64,000 bases of DNA from Streptomyces amritsarensis (GTDB lineage: Bacteria > Actinomycetota > Actinomycetes > Streptomycetales > Streptomycetaceae). The notes under the pieces are model-generated. The model did no database searches. It was not told the DNA's origin and saw nothing but the letters and a program-made list of their open reading frames with translations. The stretch lies in NCBI RefSeq assembly GCF_001953875.1, contig NZ_MQUR01000001.1, positions 173,581-237,580 of the forward strand, in the 5' to 3' direction. Both the position numbers and the translations under genes were made by a program. Positions 25,006 to 33,938 of the stretch are shown piece after piece (positions within the stretch are counted from its first letter, which is position 1; each line of letters begins with the position of its first letter).

Positions 25006-25278
25006 TCAGGCCTGGGGGCGGGGGGTCTTGGTCCAGGGCCAGCGGGGTCGCGGCTTGGTGCCCGAGGGGCGGAACGCGTACTTCCAGCCCTTCTGCAGGC
25101 CCAGCCGCTTCGAGTAGCCCGACGGGACCCGTTCGTACAGCAGCACCGTCGGCGGGCCGTCCGGCGTCGGGACGGGGATCTCGTACCACTTCGGCGGGTG
25201 TCCGGTCGGGCCGGTCAGGATCGGGAGGACCCGGCCGTCCATCGGGCCGCCCTCGAACGGGGTCGGTTCGCTTCTCAC
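25006..25278 (-). CDS. Small conserved-type protein of unknown function
   Basis: The product (90 aa) is Pro/Gly-rich in short stretches but has an ordered-looking core (GHPPKWYEIPVPTPDGPPTV, then LLYERVPSGYSKRLGLQKGW, ending KTPRPQA). No signal peptide or membrane helix. GTG at 25278 starts 10 bp after the TetR stop; an internal ATG (PMDGRVLPIL) is an alternative. Good codon bias and close spacing support a real gene co-transcribed with the TetR regulator. Its 3' end meets the repeat field. Confidence 0.7.
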   Translation of the reverse strand: MRSEPTPFEGGPMDGRVLPILTGPTGHPPKWYEIPVPTPDGPPTVLLYERVPSGYSKRLGLQKGWKYAFRPSGTKPRPRWPWTKTPRPQA

Positions 25279-25288
25279 CCCACCAGTG

Positions 25289-26002
25289 TCACAGCAGGTG
25301 GGCGGCCTCGGAGACCACCGGCATCACGCGCCGGGCCAGGTCCCCCACCGGGCCGTCGGCCGACTCCATGGCCAGGGCGGCCCGGGCGGCGGCCGCGGTC
25401 TCCGGATCCGTGGCGGCGGTGGCCGTCAGCAGGGCGATGAACTGGTCGAGCAGCCAGTCGCGGAGGGTGTCGACCTCGGGCTGCTTGCCCTCGTCGATCC
25501 ATATGAGGGAGGCGGCCTCGACCGCCGTGATCCAGGTGCGGACCATCATGCGCAGCCGGGGTCCGGGCGCCGGGACACCCAGGTGGAGGAGGATCTGCTC
25601 GGCCGCGGCCCGGCGGATCCCGTCGACGGTTGCTGTGGTGCGGGAGGTCTCCACGACGCTGCCGCCCTGGAGGAGGGCCGCGAAGCCGGTGTCGTGTTCG
25701 TCGACGAACGCGAGGTAGCGGTCGAGGGCCCGGGACAGCCGCCGGGTCAGGGGGCCCTGCTGGGGTTCGGCGAAGCAGAGTTCGAGGAGGTCGGCCGCCG
25801 AGCGCAGGGCCGCCTCGTAGAGCTGCTGCTTGCCGCCGGGGAAGTAGCGGTAGACGAGCGGGCGCGAGACCCCGGCGGCCTCCGCGACGTCGTCGAGCGA
25901 GACCTCCTCCGGGGCCCGGTGCGCGAACAGCGAGAGGGCGGCGTCGAGGAGTTGGGCCCGCCGCTCCTCGACACTCAGCCTGCGGTACGCGCGTACGGTC
26001 AT
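25289..26002 (-). CDS. TetR-family transcriptional regulator
   Basis: The product is 237 aa. The N-terminal helix-turn-helix is evident: RRAQLLDAALSLFAHRAPEE, then VSLDDVAEAAGVSRPLVYRYFPGGKQQLYEAA (residues ~12-62). The remaining ~170 residues are the helical ligand-binding and dimer domain. ATG at 26002 is chosen because MTVRAYRRLSVEERR leads directly into the DNA-binding domain; the longer upstream frame is Gly/Arg-rich filler. It lies between the AurF-like diiron gene and a small gene on the same strand, and may control the divergent diiron genes at 27.1-27.3 kb. Ligand unknown. Confidence 0.92.
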   Translation of the reverse strand: MTVRAYRRLSVEERRAQLLDAALSLFAHRAPEEVSLDDVAEAAGVSRPLVYRYFPGGKQQLYEAALRSAADLLELCFAEPQQGPLTRRLSRALDRYLAFVDEHDTGFAALLQGGSVVETSRTTATVDGIRRAAAEQILLHLGVPAPGPRLRMMVRTWITAVEAASLIWIDEGKQPEVDTLRDWLLDQFIALLTATAATDPETAAAARAALAMESADGPVGDLARRVMPVVSEAAHLL

Positions 26003-26202
26003 GACCGCAGGGTAGCCCGCGAGCGGCCGGCCGCGGCCTGCGTCCGAGAAGTCCCGGCCCATCCCTCCGACCGATCCCTCCGGCCCATCCCTTCAACGAA
26101 CAGACCGCCCGCCCGTCCGCCGGTTCGTCCGATCGCCCGTCCGGACCCCTCCGCCGGGGCCCGGCCCCGGTTTGCGGCGCGGCTTTCTCCTCCCTCGTTC
26201 CT

Positions 26203-27132
26203 CTACGCCAGGAGCCCCGAGCTCTGCCACAGCCTGCGGCCGACGCCGCGCAGTACGCCGATGTCGTCGAGGAAGTCGGTGAGCCGCTTGGCACCGGTCT
26301 GCATGACCTCGCGGCGGTGGCCGCTGGCGCGGACCTGGGCGACCGCTTCGCGGCGGTCCAGCCCGACGTTGTCGTACACGGCCGGGTTCACGAACGCGAG
26401 GGAGAAGACGCGTGCGGCCTCGCCGCAGCTGATCCGGGTGAGCTCCTGCTCCCAGCGCGGGGCCGTCAGCATCTGGCGGCGCAGTTCCTCCCGGGCGTAC
26501 CGGACGTGCCGGGCCTCCTCGATGACGTGGATCCGGGTGACGCCGCGGACCAGCGGCTGGATCCGCTCGTCCGGGAAGGTCAGGCGCTGCATCCAGTCGA
26601 GGATCTCCTCGCCGAGGAGGGTGCAGGCGAAGGAACCGGGGGTGGTGGAGACGGTCTTCAGGATCCGGGCGAGATTGTGGTTGAGGCGGGAGACCGGGTA
26701 GGCGGGGCTGCCGCTCTTCTGGATCATGCGGGCGAACATCATCGAGTGCCGGCACTCGTCGGCGATCTCGGTGAGCGCGTACCGCACGTGCTTGCTGGTC
26801 AGCGACTTGTCGTAGATGTGGCGGACCATCAGCTGCATGAGGATGATCTCGAACCAGATGCCGAGCGAGCCGAGCGCGGCCGCCTCGTGGCGGGAGAGGT
26901 CGATGCGCTGCTCCTCGCCCATCTTCTTCCAGAGCGGGGTGTCGTAGAGGGAGAGCAGCTCGGGCGGCCAGTAGTACTTGCCCTCGACCATGGGGGCGTC
27001 CCAGTCGAGTTCCTTGTCGGGGTCGAAGGAGTGCTTGGCGGAGGATTCCAGCAGGCGCTCGGCTATCTGCTCCCGGTCCTTGAGGAGGCCGAGGGCGTCC
27101 CTGAGCGCGGCTCGTTCGGTCACGGTCGTCAT
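26203..27132 (-). CDS. AurF-like diiron oxygenase family protein
   Basis: The product is 309 aa from ATG 27132; GTG 27144 would add MSEA. It is a helical diiron protein of the AurF N-oxygenase family (AurF oxidises p-aminobenzoate to p-nitrobenzoate). Iron-ligand motifs visible are E in HEAAALGSLGIWFE, the ExxxxH pair in EIADECRHSMMFAR, E in GEEILDWMQR, and E-x-x-H in VIEEARHVRYARE. LWKKMGEEQRIDLSRHEAAA is typical of the family's N-terminal half. The gene is divergent from a second, different diiron protein (27301) and upstream of a TetR gene. The substrate is unknown; no biosynthetic cluster genes are adjacent. Confidence 0.85.
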   Translation of the reverse strand: MTTVTERAALRDALGLLKDREQIAERLLESSAKHSFDPDKELDWDAPMVEGKYYWPPELLSLYDTPLWKKMGEEQRIDLSRHEAAALGSLGIWFEIILMQLMVRHIYDKSLTSKHVRYALTEIADECRHSMMFARMIQKSGSPAYPVSRLNHNLARILKTVSTTPGSFACTLLGEEILDWMQRLTFPDERIQPLVRGVTRIHVIEEARHVRYAREELRRQMLTAPRWEQELTRISCGEAARVFSLAFVNPAVYDNVGLDRREAVAQVRASGHRREVMQTGAKRLTDFLDDIGVLRGVGRRLWQSSGLLA

Positions 27133-27300
27133 GGCTTCGGACACCTCGTCGTCGAGTTACCGGCGGACACAGCTTATGAGACTGCCTGTCAGCAAGGTCG
27201 TCAATCCCCCGCGCACGACTTGTTGACCCCGCGTCTACCAACGTGTGACGCTGCCAACCGTCCGGTCCTGCACGGCAGTACGCGAGACGAGGGGGCGTCA

Positions 27301-28416
27301 GTGTCGACGCACGAGCTCTACACGGGAGACCCGGGCGAGGCCGTCTGGCAGGTCCCTGCCAGCGGCTCCGCGCGCTTCAGCTGGGAGTACGACGACGGCC
27401 GCGAGCGGCTCCTCGCCCTGTACCAGAAGGGCAAGGACAAGCAGTGGGACGGCGCCAAGCGCATCGACTGGGACATCGAGGTGGACCCGTACGATCCGCT
27501 GGGGACCCCCGACGAGGCCCTGCCGCTGTACGGGACGCGGCACTGGGCCAAGCTCACCGAGAAGGACAGGGGCGACCTGCGCCGGCACTACACCGCTTGG
27601 AACTTCAGCCAGTTCCTCCACGGCGAGCAGGGCGCGATGGTGTGCGCGGCACGCATCGTCGAGTCCGTTCCTGACCTCGACGCGAAGTTCTACTCGGCCA
27701 CGCAGACCATGGACGAGGCCCGGCACGCCGAGATCTTCGGGCGCTTCCTGCACGAGAAGGTCGGGATGCTGTACCCGGTCAACGACAGCCTCCAGGGGCT
27801 GCTCGGCGACACCCTGCGCGACTCCCGCTGGGACATGCCGTACCTGGGCATGCAGGTGCTCATCGAGGGGCTGGCGCTGGCCTCCTTCGGCCTGATCCGG
27901 GACACGACCGCCAAGCCGCTGCCCAAGCAGCTCCTGGCGTACGTGATGCAGGACGAGGCCCGGCACGTGGCGTTCGGGCGGATGGCGCTGCGCGACTACT
28001 ACCGGCAGCTGACGGACGCCGAGCTGCGCGAGCGCGAGGAGTTCGTGATCGAGGGCTGCTACCTGATGCGGGACCGGCTGCTCGGGGTGGAGGTGCTGCA
28101 GAACTTCGGCGTCCCGGCGCAGGAGGCGGTGCGGCTCAGCGAGCAGTCCGAGTTCCTGCACCTGTTCCGCAAGCTGCTGTTCAGCCGGATCGTGCCGTGC
28201 GTGAAGGACATCGGGCTGTGGGGCGAGCGGCTCCAGAGGGCGTACGTGGACCTGGGCGTCTTCCACATGGGCGACTCCAACCTGGACCTGCTGATGAGCC
28301 AGGACGAGGAGATCGCCGAGGCGCTCGACCGCGAGCGGTTCGCGGCCGAGGAGGCGGCGCGGGTGGCGGAGGTGGAGGAGGCCATCGCCGAGGGCGCGGG
28401 CCGGCTGCGACCGTGA
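27301..28416 (+). CDS. Ferritin-like diiron protein (R2-like)
   Basis: The product (371 aa) has the four-helix ligand set twice: FLHGEQGAMVCAAR and TMDEARHAEIFGRF (first E and E-x-x-H), then LIEGLALASFG and VMQDEARHVAFGRM (second E and E-x-x-H). This is the pattern of ferritin-like oxidases and class I ribonucleotide reductase R2-like proteins, but there is no reductase large subunit nearby and no clear R2 radical tyrosine context, so an oxidase or oxygenase role is more likely. GTG at 27301 follows GAGGGGG by 5 nt. It shares a 168-bp divergent promoter region with the AurF-like gene. The tail (ERFAAEEAARVAEVEEAIAE) is acidic and helical. Confidence 0.85.
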   Translation: MSTHELYTGDPGEAVWQVPASGSARFSWEYDDGRERLLALYQKGKDKQWDGAKRIDWDIEVDPYDPLGTPDEALPLYGTRHWAKLTEKDRGDLRRHYTAWNFSQFLHGEQGAMVCAARIVESVPDLDAKFYSATQTMDEARHAEIFGRFLHEKVGMLYPVNDSLQGLLGDTLRDSRWDMPYLGMQVLIEGLALASFGLIRDTTAKPLPKQLLAYVMQDEARHVAFGRMALRDYYRQLTDAELREREEFVIEGCYLMRDRLLGVEVLQNFGVPAQEAVRLSEQSEFLHLFRKLLFSRIVPCVKDIGLWGERLQRAYVDLGVFHMGDSNLDLLMSQDEEIAEALDRERFAAEEAARVAEVEEAIAEGAGRLRP

Positions 28417-28637
28417 CCGGATCCCAGCCGCGACCGTGACGGCAGGCCCCCCGCCGCGACCGTGACCGCGGGAGCCGGGCCGGGCAAGGCCGGGCCGGGC
28501 CGGGCAAGGCCGGATCCGACCGGCAGGTATGCGCCTCCGGAGATGTGGCGCGAAGATCCGTTCCCCCCGGCGGGGGAAGTGGATAGCTTCGGCGCCTGAT
28601 CATCTTCCCGGACCGCAAGACCTGTTGGAGGACGACT

Positions 28638-29912
28638 GTGCAGTCCGCTGTGTCCCGACCCGTGCTCGGCGCCCTGCTCGCCGGCATCATGACGCTCGGC
28701 CTGGGGTCCGTCACCGCCACCCCCGCGCGGGCCGCCACGGCCGCCACGGCCGCCTGCACGGGGTCGGTCTCGCTGTACGGCGCCCTCGCCGACGGCCGGC
28801 TGACGTACTCGCAGATCAACCCGTCGAACGGCGACCGGATCAAGACGCTGATCGGACCGGACCTGGGCTTCACCCCCAAGGCCATGGCCACCCTGAACTT
28901 CAACACGGTCCTGGTCACCGACACCGCCGGCGTGCTCTACCGCGTCGACGTCCAGACGAACAACCTCTCGCTCGGCCTGGTCGGCCCGCCGGTGCAGATC
29001 GGCACCGGCTGGACCCACGACAAACTGACCTACGACGGCCACGGCCACCTCTACGGCACCGCCGGCGGCGTGCTCATCCAGTACCTGGTCTCCCAGGACA
29101 AGCCGGCCGGCTCCCAGCACATCGGCCAGCGCAAGGAGATCGGCAACGGCTTCGTCCTGAAGACCCTGTCCTCCTCCGGCGACGACCGGCTCATCGCCAA
29201 CACCGCGGACGGCCGCCTCCTGGAGTACCGGATCGACAGCGGCGGCGGCTGGTCGGGGGCCGAACTGGTGGCTTCCGGATGGTCCGCCTTCGAACGGCTC
29301 GTCTCGCCCGGCGGCGGCCTCTACTACGGCGTCACCGGGGCCGGCGGCATGTACTGGTACCAGGATGTGAACCCGGCAGACCGCTCCGGCACCGACATCG
29401 TCTACCACAACGACGACCCCGTCGACGTCTCCGGCTGGACCCAGACCGTCCTGTCCGCGCAGCCCGGGACCGCGACCTGCTCCGGCGGGAACTACGCCTA
29501 CGTCCTGCCGCACGCGGCCGTGCCGCGCAGCGAACTCGACGACCCGCACCACGACTACGCGGCCATCGACATCCAGGTACCGACCGGTACGCCCGTCTAC
29601 GCGGTCACCAGGGGAACCGTCAGCTATGTGGACGGCGGCTTCGGCAACGGCATCCAGATCAACGGCGCCGACGGCGCGACCTACATATACGGGCACCTCA
29701 GCCAGCGGGGCGTGGCGGCCGGGGCCACCGTCACTCCCGGCCAGTACCTGGGCGAGTCCGGCAACACCGGCCAGTCCACCGGCCCGCACCTGCACTTCGA
29801 GATCCGCATCGGCGGCGTGAAGCACTGCCCGCAGGCCATGCTCCGCGACCTCTACGACGGCCTGAGCCCGCAGGCGCCGAGCACCCTGGCGACCAGCGGC
29901 TGCTCGTACTGA
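28638..29912 (+). CDS. Secreted M23 peptidase with beta-propeller-like N-terminal region
   Basis: The product is 424 aa. A Sec signal peptide is present (VLGALLAGIMTLGLGSVTAT then PARAATA, cleavage near residue 33). Residues ~38-290 contain repeated short blades (LYGALADGRLTYSQI, VLYRVDVQT, HLYGTAGGVLIQY, RLLEYRIDSGGGW, LYYGVTGAGGMYWY), resembling tachylectin-type propellers that bind sugars. The C-terminal ~130 residues form the zinc endopeptidase: HHDYAAIDI (HxxxD-type ligands) and GPHLHFEIR (HxH). Such enzymes cut peptide cross-links in cell walls. GTG 28638 follows GGAGG by 6 nt. The 221-bp gap upstream contains a duplicated GCCGGGCCGGGCAAG segment and the probable promoter. Confidence 0.9.
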   Translation: MQSAVSRPVLGALLAGIMTLGLGSVTATPARAATAATAACTGSVSLYGALADGRLTYSQINPSNGDRIKTLIGPDLGFTPKAMATLNFNTVLVTDTAGVLYRVDVQTNNLSLGLVGPPVQIGTGWTHDKLTYDGHGHLYGTAGGVLIQYLVSQDKPAGSQHIGQRKEIGNGFVLKTLSSSGDDRLIANTADGRLLEYRIDSGGGWSGAELVASGWSAFERLVSPGGGLYYGVTGAGGMYWYQDVNPADRSGTDIVYHNDDPVDVSGWTQTVLSAQPGTATCSGGNYAYVLPHAAVPRSELDDPHHDYAAIDIQVPTGTPVYAVTRGTVSYVDGGFGNGIQINGADGATYIYGHLSQRGVAAGATVTPGQYLGESGNTGQSTGPHLHFEIRIGGVKHCPQAMLRDLYDGLSPQAPSTLATSGCSY

Positions 29913-29916
29913 GCCC

Positions 29917-29946
29917 CGGGCGGGGGCCGGATCCGTCCCCCGCCCG
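29917..29946. terminator. Bidirectional terminator
   Basis: CGGGCGGGGG (29917-29926) pairs perfectly with CCCCCGCCCG (29937-29946). It lies between the converging M23 peptidase and PBP genes. Confidence 0.8.
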
Positions 29947-29951
29947 TCGGT

Positions 29952-31433
29952 CTACGGAGCCCGCGGCCTCGCCCCGGGCGCGGTCAGGGCGGCCTCCATC
30001 ACCGCCCGCGCGATCGGGGCCGCGGCGCCGTTGCCGCTGATGTCGCCCCGGTTCGCCGACGCGTCCTCCACCACCACCGCGACCGCCACCGCCGGCTGGG
30101 CCGCGTCCTGCGCGCGGGCCCACGAGATGAACCAGGCGTACGGGGTCCCCGCGTTGCCGACGCCGTGCTGGGCGGTGCCGGTCTTGCCGCCGACCACCGC
30201 GCCCGGGATCGCCGCGTTCTTTCCGGTGCCGTTCTCCACCACCTTCACCATCAGCTCCTGCATGCGCAGCGCGGTGGCCGGGTTCATCGCCCGCCCGAGG
30301 CTGCGCCGGCCGCTGCGCCGGACCGGGGACCCGTCGTCCTGGGTCGTGTGCTCCACCAGGTACGGGGAGGCGAGTTCACCGCCGTTGGCGACGGCCGCGG
30401 CCACCATCGCCATCTGCAGAGGTGTCGCGCGGGTGTTGAACTGCCCGATCGAGGAGAGGGCCAGCTGGTCCAGGCTCATGTCGGTGTCGAAGTTCGACCG
30501 GGACACCCACGAGGGCACCCGCAGCCCCTCCGTGTTGAAGCCGAACCGGCGCGCCGCGTCCACCATCCCGCGCAGCCCGACCCGCACGCCGATCTTCGCC
30601 ATCACCGTGTTGCACGACCACTGCACGGCCTCGGCCATGGAGGCGTCCTCGCAGCCCGTGGCCGCGTTCGGCAGCAGGGTGCTGGTGCCGGGCAGCGGGT
30701 AGGGGTCCGGGGTCCGGGTCGGCGCGTCCACGTCGGTGACCACGCCCGCGTCGAGGGCCGCCGCAGCCGTCACGATCTTGAAGGTGGAGCCGGGCGGGTA
30801 CGTCTCGCGCAGCGCCCGGTTGAGCATCGGTCTGGCGGGGTCCTCGTTCAGCGCCGTCCAGGCCGCCTCCACCCGCGGACCTGTCCCCGAGAGTACGTTC
30901 GGGTCGTATGAGGGGCTGCTGACCAGCGCGAGGATCTTCCCGGTGGCCGGTTCGAGGGCGGCGACCGCGCCGCGCTTGCCGCCGAGCCCGGCGTACGCGG
31001 CCCGCTGCACGGCGGCGCGGACGGTGGTGGCGGCGTTGCCGCCGGCCGGGCGGCCGCGGGCCAGGTCGTACCAGAGCGGGAACGCCGACAGCCCCGGGTC
31101 CGTGCCCGACAGGACGGCGTCCTCGGCGCGCTCCACGAAGCTGGTCCCGTACGTCTGGGAGGAGAAGCCGGTGACGGGCGCGTAGAGCGGGCCGTTCACG
31201 TAGGTCCGCTCGTGGCGCAGCAGCTGGCCGCTGTCGCGGGAGCCCGTGACGGGGCGTCCGTCGACGAGGATGTCCCCGCGCGGCTCGGCGTACCGTGCGA
31301 TGGCGGCACGCTTGTTGGCCGGGTTCGCCCCGTACGCCGCGGATTCCCAGACCTGTACGCGGGCGATGTTGACCAGCAGGGCGAGGAGCAGCAGCGCGCA
31401 GAAGTACGCGCACCAGCGGATGTAGCGGATCAC
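29952..31433 (-). CDS. Class B penicillin-binding protein (PbpA/FtsI type transpeptidase)
   Basis: The product (493 aa) has one N-terminal membrane anchor (CAYFCALLLLALLVNIARVQV), a dimerisation region (ANKRAAIARYAEPRGDILVD), and the transpeptidase domain with YPPGSTFKIV (active Ser about residue 216, SxxK), WSCNTVM (SxN) and VGGKTGTAQ (KTG). It cross-links peptidoglycan and is the beta-lactam target. GTG 31433 follows AGGAGG by 8 nt and overlaps the stop of the upstream RodA/FtsW gene by 4 bp (GTGA), so glycosyltransferase and transpeptidase are made together. In Streptomyces such pairs act in growth or sporulation-linked wall synthesis; the exact paralogue cannot be told. Confidence 0.95.
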   Translation of the reverse strand: MIRYIRWCAYFCALLLLALLVNIARVQVWESAAYGANPANKRAAIARYAEPRGDILVDGRPVTGSRDSGQLLRHERTYVNGPLYAPVTGFSSQTYGTSFVERAEDAVLSGTDPGLSAFPLWYDLARGRPAGGNAATTVRAAVQRAAYAGLGGKRGAVAALEPATGKILALVSSPSYDPNVLSGTGPRVEAAWTALNEDPARPMLNRALRETYPPGSTFKIVTAAAALDAGVVTDVDAPTRTPDPYPLPGTSTLLPNAATGCEDASMAEAVQWSCNTVMAKIGVRVGLRGMVDAARRFGFNTEGLRVPSWVSRSNFDTDMSLDQLALSSIGQFNTRATPLQMAMVAAAVANGGELASPYLVEHTTQDDGSPVRRSGRRSLGRAMNPATALRMQELMVKVVENGTGKNAAIPGAVVGGKTGTAQHGVGNAGTPYAWFISWARAQDAAQPAVAVAVVVEDASANRGDISGNGAAAPIARAVMEAALTAPGARPRAP

Positions 31434-32797
31434 TCGGCCGCCTCCTGCGCGGGGCGGGGTCTGCGCGCGCTGTCGCTGAGCCGGACCAGCAGGGCGACGA
31501 TGATCCAGTTGGTGACGACGGAGGAGCCGCCCTGGGCCAGGAAGGGCATGGCCATGCCGGTGAGGGGGATCAGCCCCGTGACGCCGCCCGCGATGACGAA
31601 CACCTGGAGCGCGACGATCGAGGCGAGGCCGGTGGCGAGCAGTCGGCCGAAGGGGTCGCGCAGGGCGAGGCCGGCGCGGAACCCGCGCGCGACGAGGAGC
31701 CCGTAGAGGAGCAGGATCGCGGTGATGCCGACGAGCCCGAGCTCCTCGCCGGCGGTGGCGAGGATGAAGTCCGATTTGGCGGCGAACCCGATGAGGAAGG
31801 ACTCGCCGCGGCCGAGGCCGGATCCGAGGAGCCCGCCGGCGCCGAAGGCGAAGAGGGACTGGGCGAGCTGGCCGGGGCCCTCGCCGCGCTCGATGGAGGC
31901 GAAAGGATTCAGCCAATCCTCGACGCGGCTGTTCACATGCGGTTCCAAGGTTGCGACGGCGTACGCGCCGAGGGCGGCGAGCAGCAGTCCGATCGCGATC
32001 CAGCCGATCCGCCCGGTTGCGGTGAACAGCATGATGACGAAGAGGCCGAAGAACAGCAGCGAGGTGCCGAGGTCCCGCTCCAGCACGAGCAGGCCGACGC
32101 TGAGCAGCCAGATCGCGAGGATCGGGCCGAGCACGCGGCCCGGCAGGAGGCGCAGCTTCCAGAAGAGCCGGCGCCCCGTCAGGGCGAGGGCCGTCCGGTT
32201 CGCGGCGAGGTAGGCGGCGAAGAACACGGCGAGCAGGATCTTGGCGAACTCCCCCGGCTGGAAGGAGAGTCCGGCGAAGCGGATCCAGATGTGCGCGCCG
32301 TTGACCGCGGGGAAGAAGACGGGCACCAGCATCAGCACCAGGGCGGTGGCGACGGACAGGTACGCGTAGCGCTGGAGCACCCGGTGGTCGCGGAGCAGCA
32401 CGACGACGAGGACGAAGAGGCCCACGCCCAGGGCGGACCACAGGAGCTGGTCCCCGGCGGTCGGATGGCCGGGGGTGCTCGCGTCGAGGCGTTGGATGAG
32501 GACCAGGCCGAGCCCGTTGAGCAGGACGGCGATGGGGAGCACGAGAGGGTCGGCGTACGGGGCCCGGATCCGGACGGCGAGGTGCGCGAGCAGCGCGGCC
32601 GCGGCCAGGCCGACGGCGTACCGGTCGGCGGGGGCGGGGATGCGGCCGGTGGTGGCCAGGCCGACGTGGAGATGACCGAGTACGGAGATCAGGACGGCGC
32701 CCGCGAGGAGCGCCAGCTCCACTCCCCTGCGTGGGGGCGCGCCGGCTTCGGGGGGCGGGGGCGAGGGCTCCGCCACCTTCGCCGTCAGAGCGGTCAT
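31430..32797 (-). CDS. RodA/FtsW/SpoVE-family peptidoglycan polymerase
   Basis: The product is 455 aa, with about 12 membrane segments starting at residue ~27 (VELALLAGAVLISVLGHLHV). SEDS-family landmarks are ALGVGLFVLVVVLL, IWIRFAGLSFQPGEFAKILL, LVLERDLGTSLLFFGLF (the ERDLGT region contains the catalytic Asp neighbourhood), AGEELGLVGITAILLLYGLL, and TGLIPLTGMAMPFLAQGGSS. It polymerises lipid II as partner of the class B PBP encoded immediately downstream. The first 25 residues are Pro-rich and cytoplasmic. ATG at 32797 has only a weak ribosome binding site. It is divergent from the DUF6325 gene. Confidence 0.93.
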   Translation of the reverse strand: MTALTAKVAEPSPPPPEAGAPPRRGVELALLAGAVLISVLGHLHVGLATTGRIPAPADRYAVGLAAAALLAHLAVRIRAPYADPLVLPIAVLLNGLGLVLIQRLDASTPGHPTAGDQLLWSALGVGLFVLVVVLLRDHRVLQRYAYLSVATALVLMLVPVFFPAVNGAHIWIRFAGLSFQPGEFAKILLAVFFAAYLAANRTALALTGRRLFWKLRLLPGRVLGPILAIWLLSVGLLVLERDLGTSLLFFGLFVIMLFTATGRIGWIAIGLLLAALGAYAVATLEPHVNSRVEDWLNPFASIERGEGPGQLAQSLFAFGAGGLLGSGLGRGESFLIGFAAKSDFILATAGEELGLVGITAILLLYGLLVARGFRAGLALRDPFGRLLATGLASIVALQVFVIAGGVTGLIPLTGMAMPFLAQGGSSVVTNWIIVALLVRLSDSARRPRPAQEAAE

Positions 32798-32903
32798 ACC
32801 CCGAAACGTAGCAAGCAGACGGATAGTATGTCCGTTTATGTCATAGTGTGCCGAAGAGTCGTCACAAACGGTCGAAAGTAGCGGAAGTGAGGAGCCGAGG
32901 CGC

Positions 32904-33311
32904 ATGGGACCTGTGGAATTCATCGTCCTCGCCTTCCCGGAGGAGCAGCTGCGGGTGCCGGCCGTCGAGGCCGTGATGGGGCTGCGCAAGACGGGGGTGG
33001 TCCGGCTGATCGACGGTCTCGTCGCCACGAAGACGGCGTCGGGTGAGGTCCTCGCGGCCGAGTTCGACGAGTTCGTGGAACTGCACGGCCTGCTGACGGG
33101 ACGGGACGCGGCTCGGCTGATCGGACCGGAGGACGTACAGGAGGCGGCGGACCTGCTGGAACGCGGGAGCTGCGCGCTGCTGCTGGTCGTCGAGCACGTG
33201 TGGGCCGAGGACGCGGCGGTCGCCGTACGGGCGGCTGGCGGCCGGATCGTGGGCTCGGTCCGCATCCCACCGGACCGGGTCCCGGTGGACCCCCGGGCAG
33301 GGGTGGTCTGA
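32904..33311 (+). CDS. DUF6325-family protein
   Basis: The product (135 aa) has an alternating alpha/beta pattern: MGPVEFIVLAFPEEQLRVPA, then VVRLIDGLVATKTASGEVLA, GSCALLLVVEHVWAEDAAVA, RAAGGRIVGSVRIPP. It belongs to an actinobacterial family of unknown role often next to a SHOCT-domain gene, as here. ATG 32904 follows GTGAGGAG. Its stop codon overlaps the next start (TGATG), so the two are coupled. The 106-bp divergent region to the RodA gene is unusually AT-rich and probably holds both promoters. Confidence 0.82.
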   Translation: MGPVEFIVLAFPEEQLRVPAVEAVMGLRKTGVVRLIDGLVATKTASGEVLAAEFDEFVELHGLLTGRDAARLIGPEDVQEAADLLERGSCALLLVVEHVWAEDAAVAVRAAGGRIVGSVRIPPDRVPVDPRAGVV

Positions 33312-33748
33312 TGTTCATCCGCCCGATGGGAGTGACGGTCCGCGCCGCGAACCGGCCGGCGGGATCCCCCCTGCTGCGGGGGCTGCTGGCACGGGCCTCG
33401 GGTGTGGCCCCGGAGGCGGCGGGCGCGGTGCGCCCGGAGGAGCCCCCGCGCGGGGGCCTGCTCGCCCGGGCGGTGCGGGCGGCGGAGTCGGATCTCATGG
33501 AGGAGCAGGGACCGGACCTGCTGGAGGAGCCGGAACCGGAGGCCGAGCCCGACTACGAGCCCGAGCCCGACCACGAGCCGGAGCCCGAACCGATCGACGC
33601 GCTGTACTGGGACACCGGACCGGAGCGGGGCCCGACGGTCCCCGCCGGCCTGGCCGCGGAACTGCGCCAACTGGCCGACCTGGCCCGCGAGGGCATGCTG
33701 ACCCCTCAGGAGTTCACGACGGCGAAGGCCCGCCTGCTGAACGGCTGA
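33311..33748 (+). CDS. SHOCT-domain protein
   Basis: The product is 145 aa. The C-terminal ~30 residues (LRQLADLAREGMLTPQEFTT then AKARLLNG) form a SHOCT domain, a short helical module that mediates oligomerisation. The middle is a low-complexity acidic stretch of Glu-Pro repeats (EPEPEAEPDYEPEPDHEPEP). The N terminus is basic with a short amphipathic part. Coupled to the DUF6325 gene by TGATG. Together they may form a small membrane- or stress-related unit; function unknown. Confidence 0.85.
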   Translation: MFIRPMGVTVRAANRPAGSPLLRGLLARASGVAPEAAGAVRPEEPPRGGLLARAVRAAESDLMEEQGPDLLEEPEPEAEPDYEPEPDHEPEPEPIDALYWDTGPERGPTVPAGLAAELRQLADLAREGMLTPQEFTTAKARLLNG

Positions 33749-33938
33749 CGGCCGCGCGACACCCCGCGGCCCCGGCCGCGCGTCCCCTCCCCCCGGCCGC
33801 GCCTCCCTCCCCCGTCCCGCGTCGGCACGCCGGGGGGCGCCGGCGCCGCCAACCGGGTGGCCCCCTTCGACAGGCCGACTCCATTGGGCGATTTGTCATA
33901 CCGGGCGTGGCAGCATCGGCGGTCTCGGAGGTGATCGC

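Noticed and set aside
24008..25189. Long minus-strand open frame (393 codons) across the repeat field
   Set aside because: It is Pro/Gly/Arg filler produced by stop-poor GC-rich repeats, without a ribosome binding site or conserved segment.
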